Origin: an uncultured Paracoccaceae bacterium | GTDB lineage: Bacteria; Pseudomonadota; Alphaproteobacteria; Rhodobacterales; Rhodobacteraceae | Assembly: GCA_947489445.1 (NCBI GenBank) | Contig: CANLDN010000004.1 | Location: forward strand, 1-64,000 | Reading direction: 5' to 3' | Length of the DNA: 64,000 nt | Shown: piece by piece, positions 1 through 9,260 of the stretch | Layout of the letters: every line of letters begins with the position of its first letter | How positions within the stretch are numbered: the stretch's first letter is position 1 | The notes under the pieces: generated by a model | What the model saw: only the letters and a program-made list of their open reading frames with translations | What the model was told of the DNA's origin: nothing | Databases searched by the model: none | Made by a program: the position numbers and the translations under genes

Positions 1-105
1 CCGACAATGGCCAGCAGGCCGCCCATAAACGTAAATCTGGCGATGATCCGGCCTATTCCGGGGCCTGTTCTGCCAGTTATGTTGATCTTGCGTCATCGAT
101 GCGGC

Positions 106-1011
106 TTACAGTGTGCTGCTTTCGCGCATTTTCTTGCGATGGGCGAAGATTTCTTCCTGAACGAAATCGCGGAACGCGCTGATCCGTTTGGATTGCCGTA
201 GCTCTTCGGGGTAGGCGAGGAAAACGGGGACTTCGCCGCTTTCCAGATCGGGCAGGACGCGGACGAGGTCGGGGAAATCTTCGGTCACGTAGTCAGGCAG
301 GACGCCGACGCCGATATTGTTCAGGATGCCCTGAAGCACGCCGAAGTAGTTGTTGACTGTAAAGGTATTGGGGATGTCGTAGGTCAGCAGGTGCTGCACC
401 AGCGTCGCCCCGGCGGCGACCTGGATGGAATTGAGGCTTTGGCAGATCAGCCGGTGGTTGCTGATTTCTTCGATATCGTTGATCTGACCGTTTTTCTCCA
501 GGTATTCGTGCGAGGCGTAGAGCCGCATGCGCACGGACATCAGCCGTTTGCGGATCAGGTCAGCCTGGCTGGGTTCTTTCATGCGGATGGCAACGTCAGC
601 CTCACGCATCGGCAGGTCCAGCACCCGTTCTTCAAGCATGAGGTCGATTTTGAGGTCGGGGTATTGTTCGTAGAGTTTGGGCAGGCGTGGGGCGAGCCAG
701 AGCGTGCCGAAGCCGGTGGTCGTCGTCACGCGGAGTTCGCCGAACACTTCCTCTTCACTGTCGCGGATACGGGCCGATGCGGCCTCGAGCCGCTTATTCA
801 TGGATTTGGTGGCGTCGAACAGAAGTTCACCCTGTTCGGTCAGGATCAGACCGCGCGCATGCCGGTGAAAGAGGGTGGTGTTGAGTGATTCCTCTAACGC
901 CCGGATCTGGCGCGAGACGGCAGATTGCGACAGATGCAGCGTGTCGCCTGCATGTGTCAGCGATCCGGCGTCTGCGACGGCGTGAAATATTCTTAGTTTG
1001 TCCCAGTCCAT
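106..1011 (-). CDS. LysR-type transcriptional regulator
   Basis: Cytoplasmic DNA-binding regulator. Residues about 3-60 form the winged helix-turn-helix (HLSQSAVSRQIRALE is typical of the family) and about 90-290 the effector-binding domain; 301 residues is the usual length. The ATG start gives the classic short N-terminus MDWDKLRIFHAV. It is divergent from the indolepyruvate oxidoreductase gene, with about 160 bp between the starts that carries a strong inverted-repeat cluster. By the usual LysR arrangement it probably regulates that gene and itself. The effector is unknown; an amino-acid or aryl-acid ligand is a guess from the neighbour only. Family assignment is sure, target is inference. 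Confidence 0.93.
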   Translation of the reverse strand: MDWDKLRIFHAVADAGSLTHAGDTLHLSQSAVSRQIRALEESLNTTLFHRHARGLILTEQGELLFDATKSMNKRLEAASARIRDSEEEVFGELRVTTTTGFGTLWLAPRLPKLYEQYPDLKIDLMLEERVLDLPMREADVAIRMKEPSQADLIRKRLMSVRMRLYASHEYLEKNGQINDIEEISNHRLICQSLNSIQVAAGATLVQHLLTYDIPNTFTVNNYFGVLQGILNNIGVGVLPDYVTEDFPDLVRVLPDLESGEVPVFLAYPEELRQSKRISAFRDFVQEEIFAHRKKMRESSTL

Positions 1012-1110
1012 TTTTTCCCGCCGTCATCAATGTTATCGCTATCTTTAGCAGATCATTACGCGAAGTGTGCAATTGGTTGCAAACGCGATGCGCGACAAAA
1101 TTCCGCTTTG

Positions 1111-1143
1111 TAGGTCAGTAATTTTGACCTATAGTTAGGTCAA
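1111..1143. promoter_or_regulatory. Cluster of three alternating AGGTCA/TGACCT half-sites
   Basis: AGGTCA at 1112-1117, TGACCT at 1125-1130 and AGGTCA at 1137-1142 make two overlapping perfect inverted repeats: TAGGTCA-N7-TGACCTA and TTGACCT-N6-AGGTCAA. They lie just upstream of the ATG at 1171, between the LysR gene and the oxidoreductase gene. This is a likely operator. Whether the neighbouring LysR protein or another regulator binds is not known; the sites do not obviously follow the loose T-N11-A LysR pattern. Confidence 0.6.
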
Positions 1144-1170
1144 GTGATTTGACGCGCGGGGAGGTGCGAG

Positions 1171-4100
1171 ATGACCCATCAGGATGTGTCCCTGAACGAC
1201 CGGTATGACCTATCAAAATCGCCTGTTTTGCTGAACGGCACGCAGGCGCTGGTCCGGTTGATGCTGATGCAGCGGGCGCGTGATGAGAAGGCCGGTTTGA
1301 ATACGGCGGGCTATGTCACGGGGTATCGCGGGTCGCCGCTGGGCGCGGTTGATATGCAGATGACCCGGGCGAAGAAGGTGTTGGAGCCTGTGCAGGTGAA
1401 GTTTCAACTGGGTCTGAACGAGGACCTGGCCGCCACCGCCCTTTGGGGGTCGCAGCAGGCGGAACTGCGCGGTGAGGGCAAGTATGATGGCGTCTTTGGC
1501 CTGTGGTACGGCAAGGGCCCGGGCGTGGACCGTACTGGCGATGTGATGCGCCATGCCAATATGGCAGGCACCAGCCCCCATGGCGGGGTGATCATGGCGA
1601 TGGGTGATGATCATACGGGCGAGAGTTCGACCACATTGCACCAGTCGGATTGGGCCATGGTTGATGCCTATATGCCGATTGTGTCGCCTGCGGGGGTGCA
1701 GGAAATCCTCGATTACGGCCTCTATGCCTGGGAGTTGTCGCGTTATGCGGGGGTTTGGGTTGGTCTGAAAACGATGAAAGACACGATTGAGGTCACATCT
1801 GTCGTGGATGGTGACCCGCATCGGTTGTCGTTTGTGAAGCCTGATCTGGACCTGCCTGAGGGTGGGTTGAATATTCGCCTGGTCGATACCCCGCAGCTGC
1901 AAGAGGCGCGGATGATTGACCATAAGCGGTTCGCGGCGGAGGCGTTCAGCCGCGCCAACAAGATGGATCAGCGCAAATGGGGCAGGCCGGGAGCGAAGAT
2001 CGGGTTTGTTGCCGCCGGTAAGAACTGGCTGGATTTGCAGCATGCCTTGTCGCTGCTGAATATTGATGAGGCTGAGGCGGAGCGGCTGGGGATCACCACC
2101 TATAAGGTCGGGCAGGTCTGGCCGCTGGATATGGCGAGTTTCCATGAATGGGCCGAGGGGCTGGACCTGATCGTGGTCGTCGAGGAAAAGCGCAAGCTGA
2201 TCGAGGTGCAGGTCAAGGAGGCGATCTTTGATGATCGCCGTGAGCGCCGGGTTTATGGCTGGCACAAGGGGGATGAGCATTCCGAAGGGCGGCGGGAAGA
2301 GATTTTCCCGACGCGGGCCGCACTTGACCCGATCTGGATTGCCGAAAAGCTGGGTGGGATTCTGGTTGAGGAAGGCTGTGGGTCTGACGGGGTGAAGGCG
2401 GGTCTTGCGCAGTTGAGCGAGGCGCGCCGGGCCGACAATGCGCCCGAGATCGCGGCGCGGTTGCCCTATTTCTGTTCGGGCTGTCCGCATAATTCGTCAA
2501 CCAAGGTGCCGGAAGGATCGCGTGCCTATGCCGGGATCGGCTGCCATTACATGGTGCAGTGGATGGACCGGGAGACCGTTGGTTTCACCCAGATGGGCGG
2601 CGAAGGTGCCAACTGGGTGGGTGAGGCGCCGTTTTCGACACGGGATCATGTGTTCCAGAACCTGGGCGATGGGACGTATAACCATTCGGGCGTGCAGGCC
2701 ATTCGTTTTGCGCTGCTGGCGGGCACGAATATTACCTACAAGATCCTGTATAATGACGCGGTCGCCATGACGGGCGGGCAGGGTAATGATGGTGGCCTTA
2801 CAGCCGACCAGATCTGCCGCGAATTGCAGGCGATGGGGGTGCGGAATATCGCGCTGGTTTACGATGAGAAAGAGGATATCGATCTGTCCCTCTTTCCCAA
2901 GGGGCTGGATGTGCATGAGCGGGTGGATATGCCTGCGGTGCAGGATAAATTCAGCCAATACAAAGGTGTGTCGGCCATTGTGTATGTGCAGACCTGCGCG
3001 GCCGAGAAGCGCCGCCGCCGTAAGCGTGGCCAGTTTCCCGACCCTGACAAGCGGGTGTTTATCAATACGGATGTCTGTGAAGGCTGCGGTGATTGCGGTG
3101 TGCAGTCGAACTGTGTTTCGATTGTGCCGGTGGAGACGGAACTGGGCCGCAAGCGCGCGATTGATCAGTCGTCCTGCAACAAGGATTATTCCTGTGTGAA
3201 AGGGTTCTGCCCGTCATTCGTGACGATTGAGGGCGCGAAGATCAGGAAAGAGGCGACAGCGGATGTTGATCTGCCGGATATGCCGATACCGGAGCTGCCG
3301 GTGATTGAGGGCACGCATAACGTGGTGATTACCGGTGTGGGGGGCACGGGCGTTGTGACCATTGGGGCGGTAATGGCGATGGCCGCCCATATGGATGGCA
3401 AGGGCGCTGGCATGATGGAGATGGCAGGCCTCGCCCAGAAGGGCGGTGCTGTGCATATCCATTGCCGGATTGCCGAGAAGCCGAGCGATATCAATGCGAT
3501 CCGCGTCGCAACGGGTGAGTGTGATGCGCTGATCGGGGGTGATCTGGTTGTGTCCGCCGGGTCCAAGACGATTGGGTTGATGAAGACTGGGCGCACGAAG
3601 GGTGTCGTGAACAGCCACGAGATCATCACCGGCGATTTCACCCGGAATACCGAGTTCAAGCTGCCGACTGATCAGTTGCAGGTGGCGTTGCAGGCGCGGC
3701 TGGGAGAGGGGCTGGCGATGTTCGATGCGTCTGATCTGGCGAAGGCGCTGTTGGGCGACAGTATCTATTCGAACATGATGATCTTTGGTGCCGCCTGGCA
3801 GATGGGGGCGATTCCGCTGAGCTATGACGCGATTGTCGGGGCGATCCGGCTGAATGGTGCGGCGGTGGAGCGCAACATCCGCGCGTTCGAGCTGGGGCGG
3901 TGGGCCTATCTGCATCCGGAGGATGCGCAGGCCTTGTTGACGCCGAAAGTGGTGCAGCTGCCGAAGTCACTGGAGGACAAGATCGCGTTCCGTGAGGCGC
4001 GCCTGGTGAACTATCAGGGCAAGCGGTTGGCCAAGCGGTATCGCAAGCTGGTCGATGAGTTTCAGGATGCCCCGCTGCGTGAAGCCGTGGCAAAAGGGTA

Positions 4101-4587
4101 TCATAAGCTGTTGGCCTATAAGGATGAATACGAGGTTGCGCGCCTGCTGACCGAGACGCGGGCGAAGGCAAAAGCGGAGTTTGATGGTGATCTGAAGCTG
4201 ACCTATCATTTGGCGCCGCCGATGATTTCCAAGACTGGGCCGGATGGTCGCCCGATGAAGAAGGAATACGGGGCCACGATGGCGCGGATGTTCCCCCGGC
4301 TGGCGAAACTGAAGTTCCTGCGGGGGACGCCGTTTGATCCGTTTGGCCGGACGGCGGAACGCCGGATGGAACGGGCGCTGATCAAGGAATATGAAAAGGA
4401 TATGGCAGAGGTTTTGCAGATCATTCGCCCGGATACGCGGGATGCTGCGGTGGCGCTGGCGGCGCTGCCGCTGGATATCCGGGGGTTCGGTCCGGTGAAG
4501 GAGGCCAATGCCCGCAAGGCCGCCAAGCGGCGCGAGGAATTGCTGGCCGTGTTGCGCGCCGCACCGATGCAACAGGCGGCGGAGTAG
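1171..4587 (+). CDS. Indolepyruvate ferredoxin oxidoreductase family protein (fused subunits)
   Basis: Thiamine-diphosphate and Fe-S enzyme that oxidatively decarboxylates aryl- or branched 2-oxo acids to acyl-CoA with ferredoxin as acceptor. The 1138-residue chain fuses the IorA-like and IorB-like parts. ThDP-binding sequence GDGTYNHSG...NDAVAMTGGQ lies near residues 495-536, a ferredoxin-like cysteine cluster CEGCGDCGVQSNC near 635-650, a further SSCNKDYSCVKGFCPS cluster near 667-683, and the gamma domain (GVGGTGVVTIGAV) starts near 710. GAGGTG precedes the ATG at good spacing. Divergent from a LysR gene. Likely role is degradation of aromatic amino acids, perhaps linked to phenylacetyl-CoA use; substrate is inferred from the family. 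Confidence 0.93.
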   Translation: MTHQDVSLNDRYDLSKSPVLLNGTQALVRLMLMQRARDEKAGLNTAGYVTGYRGSPLGAVDMQMTRAKKVLEPVQVKFQLGLNEDLAATALWGSQQAELRGEGKYDGVFGLWYGKGPGVDRTGDVMRHANMAGTSPHGGVIMAMGDDHTGESSTTLHQSDWAMVDAYMPIVSPAGVQEILDYGLYAWELSRYAGVWVGLKTMKDTIEVTSVVDGDPHRLSFVKPDLDLPEGGLNIRLVDTPQLQEARMIDHKRFAAEAFSRANKMDQRKWGRPGAKIGFVAAGKNWLDLQHALSLLNIDEAEAERLGITTYKVGQVWPLDMASFHEWAEGLDLIVVVEEKRKLIEVQVKEAIFDDRRERRVYGWHKGDEHSEGRREEIFPTRAALDPIWIAEKLGGILVEEGCGSDGVKAGLAQLSEARRADNAPEIAARLPYFCSGCPHNSSTKVPEGSRAYAGIGCHYMVQWMDRETVGFTQMGGEGANWVGEAPFSTRDHVFQNLGDGTYNHSGVQAIRFALLAGTNITYKILYNDAVAMTGGQGNDGGLTADQICRELQAMGVRNIALVYDEKEDIDLSLFPKGLDVHERVDMPAVQDKFSQYKGVSAIVYVQTCAAEKRRRRKRGQFPDPDKRVFINTDVCEGCGDCGVQSNCVSIVPVETELGRKRAIDQSSCNKDYSCVKGFCPSFVTIEGAKIRKEATADVDLPDMPIPELPVIEGTHNVVITGVGGTGVVTIGAVMAMAAHMDGKGAGMMEMAGLAQKGGAVHIHCRIAEKPSDINAIRVATGECDALIGGDLVVSAGSKTIGLMKTGRTKGVVNSHEIITGDFTRNTEFKLPTDQLQVALQARLGEGLAMFDASDLAKALLGDSIYSNMMIFGAAWQMGAIPLSYDAIVGAIRLNGAAVERNIRAFELGRWAYLHPEDAQALLTPKVVQLPKSLEDKIAFREARLVNYQGKRLAKRYRKLVDEFQDAPLREAVAKGYHKLLAYKDEYEVARLLTETRAKAKAEFDGDLKLTYHLAPPMISKTGPDGRPMKKEYGATMARMFPRLAKLKFLRGTPFDPFGRTAERRMERALIKEYEKDMAEVLQIIRPDTRDAAVALAALPLDIRGFGPVKEANARKAAKRREELLAVLRAAPMQQAAE

Positions 4588-4618
4588 GCGAGAGCGTTCG
4601 CAGGATTGTCATTTGATT

Positions 4619-4650
4619 GTTGCCGGGCTGTGATAATGTCCGGCAACTTT
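4619..4650 (+). terminator. Possible terminator after the oxidoreductase gene
   Basis: Perfect 8 bp arms GTTGCCGG/CCGGCAAC around a 13 nt loop, followed by only TTT. It lies 32 bp past the stop codon. The short T tract makes termination uncertain. Confidence 0.4.
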
Positions 4651-4670
4651 GTCTATGCAGGCGCCTGCTG

Positions 4671-5579
4671 ATGCCCCGAAAAGAACGCGAAGTTGCGCGC
4701 GATATCTCTTATGCCAGTTCGGTCAAGAGCAGGCGTGCGCGGGCCTTGGTACGGGTCATGGAGAATGCCACGGGGCGGTTACGGCTGATCCGCAAGGCGC
4801 GCGGCTATGATCTGGATGTTACCGCTGGCCAGGACTTCTGGGAAGTGATTTCAGGGCGTTATGGTCTGAAACTCGAGGTCGTTGGTGGGGCGCTGGAGAG
4901 TATTCCCGCGACCGGGCCGCTGATTGTGGTGTCCAATCATCCGTATGGCATTCTGGATGGGTTGATGATGGGGCGTATCCTGTCGCAACGTCGCGATGGC
5001 GAGTTTCGGGTTTTGGCGCATCGGATCTTTCGCCGGTCACCTGATCTGGAACGGGTGATTTTGCCGATTTCCTTTGATGAGACGAAAGAAGCGGCAAAGC
5101 TGAATTTGGAAACGCGCGCAGAGGCGGTCCGTTATCTGAAGGATGGCGGCGCGATCGGGATTTTCCCGGGCGGGACAGTTTCCACAGCGGCCAAGCCGTT
5201 TTCGCAGCCGATGGACCCGGGCTGGCGCACGTTTACTGCCAAGATGATTGCCAAGTCGGATGCGGTGGTTGTGCCGGTATTTTTCGAAGGCGGGAACAGT
5301 CGGATTTTTCAGTTGGCGAGCCATATTCACGCGAATTTGCGGCTTGGTTTGCTGATCCGCGAGTTCAAGGCCCGGATCAACAAACCGGTGCGTGTCGTGG
5401 TGGGTAAGCCTATCCCGGCTGATCGGCTGGCCGCATTCAAAAAAGACCCAAAAGGGTGCATGGATTTCCTGCGCAAAGCCACGTATGAGTTGAGCCCAAA
5501 GCCCATCGATGCAAGTCGTCTGGGCCATGAGTTTGAAGATAAATACAAGGTGCGCAATGGCCGTCGGGATATTCGATAG
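4671..5579 (+). CDS. Lysophospholipid acyltransferase-like protein
   Basis: PlsC-type acyltransferase, probably attaching acyl chains to a lysolipid at the inner membrane. The catalytic block is [10 protein letters not shown] near residues 88-97 (a His-X5-Asp form seen in the hemolysin-like acyltransferase group), followed by FPGGTVS near 165. I chose the ATG giving [20 protein letters not shown], about 302 residues; an in-frame ATG 54 bp upstream gives a Cys-rich, unlikely N-terminus. The 3' end overlaps murI by 23 bp. Roseobacters use such enzymes for phospholipid and ornithine-lipid synthesis, but I cannot say which lipid is made here. Confidence 0.82.
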   Translation: MPRKEREVARDISYASSVKSRRARALVRVMENATGRLRLIRKARGYDLDVTAGQDFWEVISGRYGLKLEVVGGALESIPATGPLIVVSNHPYGILDGLMMGRILSQRRDGEFRVLAHRIFRRSPDLERVILPISFDETKEAAKLNLETRAEAVRYLKDGGAIGIFPGGTVSTAAKPFSQPMDPGWRTFTAKMIAKSDAVVVPVFFEGGNSRIFQLASHIHANLRLGLLIREFKARINKPVRVVVGKPIPADRLAAFKKDPKGCMDFLRKATYELSPKPIDASRLGHEFEDKYKVRNGRRDIR

Positions 5580-6369
5580 CGGGCTTGGGGGGCTGACGGT
5601 GCTGGATGCCGTGACGAAGCGGTTGCCCGATTTGCCGCTGGTCTATTTTGGTGACAGCGCACATGCGCCTTACGGTGTGCGCGATGCTGATGACATCTAT
5701 GATCTGACGACGCAGGCCACGCAGCGCCTGTTTGACGCCGGTTGTGATCTGGTGATTTTGGCGTGCAACACGGCCTCTGCCGCCGCGCTGCGCCGGATGC
5801 AGGAAGGCTGGGTGCCAGAGGGCAAGCGCGTGCTGGGGGTTTTTGTGCCGCTGATCGAGGCGCTGACCGAACGGCAGTGGGGTGATAATTCGCCCCCGCG
5901 CGAAGTGGCGACGAAACATGTTGCCTTGTTTGCGACCCCGGCCACGGTGTCGAGCCGGGCGTTTCAGCGGGAACTGGCGTTTCGCGCGATTGGCGTGGAT
6001 GTGGAGGCGCAGGCCTGTGGTGGTGTTGTCGATGCCATTGAGGACGGCGATATGATTCTGGCGGAGGCGCTGGTGCGGTCGCATGTCGATGCGCTGAAGC
6101 GTAAGATGCCTGACCCGGATGCGGCTGTTCTGGGCTGCACGCATTATCCGCTGATGCATGATGCGTTTCAGGCGGCATTGGGTCCGGATGTGAAGGTATT
6201 TTCACAGGCGGATTTGGTGGCCGAGAGTTTGGCCGACTATCTGGAGCGGCATCCAAATATGATGGGCTCGGGTACCGATACTGCGTTTCTGACGACGGGC
6301 GATCCCGCGCGTGTGTCGAGCCGCGCCACACAGTTTTTGCGACGACAAATCACGTTTGAAGCTGCTTAA
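5557..6369 (+). CDS. murI: Glutamate racemase
   Basis: Cofactor-independent racemase making D-glutamate for peptidoglycan in the cytoplasm. The N-terminus [15 protein letters not shown] is diagnostic, and the two catalytic cysteines are in LACNTAS (about C70) and LGCTHYP (about C194). I took the ATG directly before this motif, giving 270 residues; a longer frame exists but adds non-conserved residues. The start lies inside the end of the acyltransferase gene, so translation is probably coupled. argC follows after 37 bp. Confidence 0.96.
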   Translation: MAVGIFDSGLGGLTVLDAVTKRLPDLPLVYFGDSAHAPYGVRDADDIYDLTTQATQRLFDAGCDLVILACNTASAAALRRMQEGWVPEGKRVLGVFVPLIEALTERQWGDNSPPREVATKHVALFATPATVSSRAFQRELAFRAIGVDVEAQACGGVVDAIEDGDMILAEALVRSHVDALKRKMPDPDAAVLGCTHYPLMHDAFQAALGPDVKVFSQADLVAESLADYLERHPNMMGSGTDTAFLTTGDPARVSSRATQFLRRQITFEAA

Positions 6370-6406
6370 CCCATTTCCAAAGACTTCATCCCAAAGGGAT
6401 ATCGAT

Positions 6407-7435
6407 ATGACCCATAATGTCGCCATTCTTGGCGCTTCTGGCTACACCGGGGCGGAACTCGTCCGGTTGATTGCCACGCACCCCAGCCTGCAGATTGTTG
6501 GGCTTTCCGGAAACTCAAAGGCCGGGATGGCCATGGCCGAGGTGTTTCCGCATCTGCGCCATCTGGACCTGCCGCGTTTGACCACGATTGAAGAGATGTC
6601 GTTTGACGGGGTCGAGATCGTGTTTTGCGGGCTGCCGCATGCGACCTCGCAACAGGTGATTGCTGGGCTGCCGGATCACGTGCGGATCGTGGATATGTCC
6701 GCCGATTTTCGGCTGCGTGATCCGGCGGATTATGAGAAGTGGTATGGCAAGCCGCATGCGGCACCTGAATTGCAGAAGACGGCCGTCTACGGCTTGACCG
6801 AGTTCTACCGCGATCAGATCAGGGATGCCCGGCTGGTGGCCGGTACCGGCTGTAACGCGGCGACCGGCCAATATGCGTTGCGTCCGCTGATTGCGGCAGG
6901 CGTGATTGATCTGGATCAGATCATTATTGACCTGAAAGCGACAGTATCCGGGGCAGGGCGCGCGTTGAAGGAGAACCTGTTGCACGCGGAATTGTCAGAA
7001 GGGGCGCATGGCTATGCCGTTGGTGGCACGCATAGGCATCTGGGTGAGTTTGATCAGGAGTTTGCCTTGGTCGCTGGTCGGCCCGTTCAAATCCAGTTCA
7101 CACCACATCTGATCCCGGCCAACCGCGGCATTTTGGCCACCACCTATGTGCAGGGTGATCCGCAGGCCATATATGATACGCTGGTCGCAGCTTATGCGAC
7201 CGAGCCGTTTATTGAGGTACTTCCGATGGGACAGCATCCGTCGATCAAACATATCAGGGGCAGCAACTTTTGCCATATCGGCGTGGTGGCCGACCGGGTG
7301 CCGGGGCGGGCGATTGTGATTGCGGCCTTGGATAACCTGACCAAAGGGTCGTCGGGCCAAGCGTTACAGAACGCCAACCTGATGCTGGGCTTGCCTGAGA
7401 CGGAGGGCCTGATGATGGCGCCGGTGTTCCCATGA
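6407..7435 (+). CDS. argC: N-acetyl-gamma-glutamyl-phosphate reductase
   Basis: Third step of arginine synthesis: NADPH-dependent reduction of N-acetylglutamyl phosphate to the semialdehyde. [13 protein letters not shown] near residue 8 is the dinucleotide-binding loop, and the catalytic cysteine is in [10 protein letters not shown] (about C149). AAAGGGA precedes the chosen ATG, giving 342 residues, normal for the type-1 enzyme; an upstream in-frame ATG runs back into murI. The stop overlaps the ccmE start by 4 nt (ATGA), so the two are translationally coupled though unrelated in function. Confidence 0.96.
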   Translation: MTHNVAILGASGYTGAELVRLIATHPSLQIVGLSGNSKAGMAMAEVFPHLRHLDLPRLTTIEEMSFDGVEIVFCGLPHATSQQVIAGLPDHVRIVDMSADFRLRDPADYEKWYGKPHAAPELQKTAVYGLTEFYRDQIRDARLVAGTGCNAATGQYALRPLIAAGVIDLDQIIIDLKATVSGAGRALKENLLHAELSEGAHGYAVGGTHRHLGEFDQEFALVAGRPVQIQFTPHLIPANRGILATTYVQGDPQAIYDTLVAAYATEPFIEVLPMGQHPSIKHIRGSNFCHIGVVADRVPGRAIVIAALDNLTKGSSGQALQNANLMLGLPETEGLMMAPVFP

Positions 7436-7899
7436 GCGGATTGAAGAACCTGAAGAAACGGCGCCGTGTGCAGGTCATTTCCATTGCCGGTATCTGTATT
7501 GCTATTGTGCTGGTGATCCTTGCGCTGTTGCCTGATGACAGTTTTCAGTTCTTCCGATCACCTTCCGAAGTGGCTGAGGCGCCGCCCTTGCCGACAGAAC
7601 GTTTCCGGATTGGTGGTCTGGTCGAGCAGGGCTCGCTTGTGCGCGGGCAAGGCGAGCAGATCAGCTTTGCTGTGACCGATGGCGGGGCGTCGGTGCCTGT
7701 GGTGTACACGGGCATTCTGCCGGATCTGTTTGAGGAAGGTCAGGGCATGGTGGCGCAGGGAAATTACATCAATGGCCGCTTTGAAGCTGTTGAAATTCTT
7801 GCAAAACATGATGAAACATACATGCCGTCCGAGGTAATCGATGCCCTTAAGGAACAGGGCACTTATGTTGCGCCGGACGGTGCTGTTGTGACGAATTAA
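7432..7899 (+). CDS. ccmE: Cytochrome c maturation heme chaperone CcmE
   Basis: Inner-membrane anchored periplasmic heme chaperone that hands heme to CcmF/CcmH. A basic N-terminus ([10 protein letters not shown]) precedes one membrane segment (about residues 14-33) and an OB-fold domain. The covalent heme-binding histidine is H126 in [10 protein letters not shown], with Y130 as the usual partner. Length 155 is normal. It is split from ccmF and ccmH by a four-gene lysis cassette, and its stop codon lies within a CtrA-type 8-mer. Confidence 0.96.
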   Translation: MSGLKNLKKRRRVQVISIAGICIAIVLVILALLPDDSFQFFRSPSEVAEAPPLPTERFRIGGLVEQGSLVRGQGEQISFAVTDGGASVPVVYTGILPDLFEEGQGMVAQGNYINGRFEAVEILAKHDETYMPSEVIDALKEQGTYVAPDGAVVTN

Positions 7900-7903
7900 C
7901 CAT
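7896..7903 (+). promoter_or_regulatory. CtrA-type 8-mer TTAACCAT
   Basis: TTAACCAT overlaps the ccmE stop codon and lies about 40 bp upstream of the endolysin ATG. This 8-mer has been described as a CtrA-bound motif in alphaproteobacteria. One chance occurrence in a window of this size is expected, so position, not the match itself, makes it worth noting. Confidence 0.4.
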
Positions 7904-7943
7904 TTCGCGTGAGCCTTGTGTCGAACGGACATGAGGGCTGCGA

Positions 7944-8555
7944 ATGCAAAGCGTTACGGAAATTGCGACTGCCATCGTCGCCCGCGAGGGCGGCTATGTG
8001 AACGACCCCGATGATCCCGGCGGGGCGACGAAATACGGGGTGACCATTCATACGATGCGCAGGCTGGGGCTTGATCTGACCAGGGATGGTCAGGTTGATG
8101 AAGCGGATGTTCAGGTGCTGACCAAGGACCGCGCCGTTTCAATCTTTGTCGATCATTATTATCGCCGACCAAGGATTGATCAGTTGCCAGAGGTTCTTCA
8201 GGCCAGCGTGTTCGATATGTATGTTAACGCGGGCGCCAATGCGGTGAAGATCCTGCAACGGTTGCTGGGCGATATGCGCATTGTGGTCAGTGTTGATGGT
8301 GTCATCGGGCCGCAGACCGTGTCGGCCACGAAACAGGCCTTGGCCGCCGCACCGCGCCATTTCGTGGATGCTTACGGGATTGCCCGGCGCAATTATTACT
8401 ATGATCTGGCGGACAGGCGCGCGAATAGCCGTAAATACGCCCGCAGGCGGGATGGCGGCAAGGGTGGCTGGATTGTGCGGGCCGAAGAATTCATCGCGCC
8501 ACGCTATCACCTGACAGATGCACAACATCAGCAAAGGACGGCACGATGGGGTTGA
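7944..8555 (+). CDS. GTA-type endolysin, N-acetylmuramidase (GH108 family)
   Basis: Peptidoglycan hydrolase of the holin-associated N-acetylmuramidase group. The N-terminal block AREGGYVNDPDDPGGATKYG carries the catalytic glutamate E15, and a C-terminal peptidoglycan-binding-like segment (DGVIGPQTVSA) lies near residues 115-125. Length 203; no signal peptide, so export would need the holin. The holin start overlaps its 3' end by 10 nt. In Rhodobacter capsulatus a similar endolysin/holin pair, unlinked to the GTA structural genes, releases gene transfer agent particles; the same role here is inferred. The cassette lies between ccmE and ccmF and ends with its own terminator. Confidence 0.88.
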   Translation: MQSVTEIATAIVAREGGYVNDPDDPGGATKYGVTIHTMRRLGLDLTRDGQVDEADVQVLTKDRAVSIFVDHYYRRPRIDQLPEVLQASVFDMYVNAGANAVKILQRLLGDMRIVVSVDGVIGPQTVSATKQALAAAPRHFVDAYGIARRNYYYDLADRRANSRKYARRRDGGKGGWIVRAEEFIAPRYHLTDAQHQQRTARWG

Positions 8556-9064
8556 TTGGTAATTTGATGACGTTTTTGTTTGGTGATGGCCGCAACGTGG
8601 TCACCCAGACCGCTGAGGTGTTTCGCGAGAACGCGGAGAAGGGCGCCGTCCGGCAGGCCGAAGCCAGATCAGAAAGTTTGCAGCAGTTCGCAGCTGAGTT
8701 CATACATCCGCGCCGCGGCCTGTTTGATCGCATGGTGGATGCAATGAACCGCCTGCCGCGCCCGATGCTGGCGCTTGGGACGATTTGGCTATTTGTGACC
8801 GCCATGACAGCACCCGAGACATTTATTGCAGGCATGGAAGGGATTGCGTTGGTGCCAGAACCGCTTTGGTGGTTGATGGGGGCGATTGTCAGTTTTTACT
8901 TCGGTGCGCGACACCAAGCGAAAGGCCAGGAATTTCAACGCTCTGTCGCGCGAAGTTTGGTGATGGCGCAGCATTTGAATGGCCCGGCGGCCCCGGAGGT
9001 TGCGCCTGAGGCACCTTCTGCGCCCAACGCCGCTTTGACAGATTGGCAGGCATATAATGGATAA
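8546..9064 (+). CDS. Holin family protein (GTA-type, 3TM)
   Basis: Membrane protein expected to form the lesion that lets the endolysin reach peptidoglycan. About 70 N-terminal residues are soluble and charged; hydrophobic segments follow near residues 73-90 (MLALGTIWLFVTAM) and 105-122 (PLWWLMGAIVSFYFG); the tail is Ala/Pro-rich and probably disordered. This matches the holin family described for GTA release. AAAGGAC precedes the ATG. It overlaps the endolysin by 10 nt and the next small gene by 8 nt, so the cassette is one transcription unit. Confidence 0.85.
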   Translation: MGLIGNLMTFLFGDGRNVVTQTAEVFRENAEKGAVRQAEARSESLQQFAAEFIHPRRGLFDRMVDAMNRLPRPMLALGTIWLFVTAMTAPETFIAGMEGIALVPEPLWWLMGAIVSFYFGARHQAKGQEFQRSVARSLVMAQHLNGPAAPEVAPEAPSAPNAALTDWQAYNG

Positions 9065-9260
9065 TGATTGGGTTGATCAGATGGAGCGGCGCATCGTTGC
9101 GCTTGAGACGCGCAATGCGGTCGATGCTGTGCATCGCGACAATGTATCGGACCGGTTGGGCGCGATTGAAGACACGCTCAAATGGTTGGTGCGCCTGATC
9201 ATTGGCGGGCTTCTGATGGCCGCGCTGACCTATGCGGTGCAGGGAGGTTTCGTGAGATGA
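9057..9260 (+). CDS. Small coiled-coil membrane protein of the lysis cassette
   Basis: A 67-residue protein not recognised by name. Residues about 3-40 are charged and heptad-like (MERRIVALETRNAV...RLGAIEDTLKWL), followed by one hydrophobic segment near 43-62 (LVRLIIGGLLMAALTYAVQG). The layout resembles small phage hemolysin/XhlA-type accessory proteins, a resemblance in architecture only. It overlaps the holin by 8 nt and the following gene by 4 nt, so it probably acts with them in membrane lysis. Confidence 0.7.
   Translation: MDNDWVDQMERRIVALETRNAVDAVHRDNVSDRLGAIEDTLKWLVRLIIGGLLMAALTYAVQGGFVR

Noticed and set aside
1..105. Possible gene running off the left edge on the minus strand (frame with ATG at 26, MGGLLAIVG)
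   Set aside because: Only nine codons are visible after the ATG and there is no clear ribosome site; the frame upstream is open but lacks a start codon. Not enough to call a gene.
1213..2490. Long open frame on the minus strand opposite the indolepyruvate oxidoreductase
   Set aside because: It is rich in Arg, His and Pro, with no family motif, and mirrors the codon bias of the real gene on the other strand.
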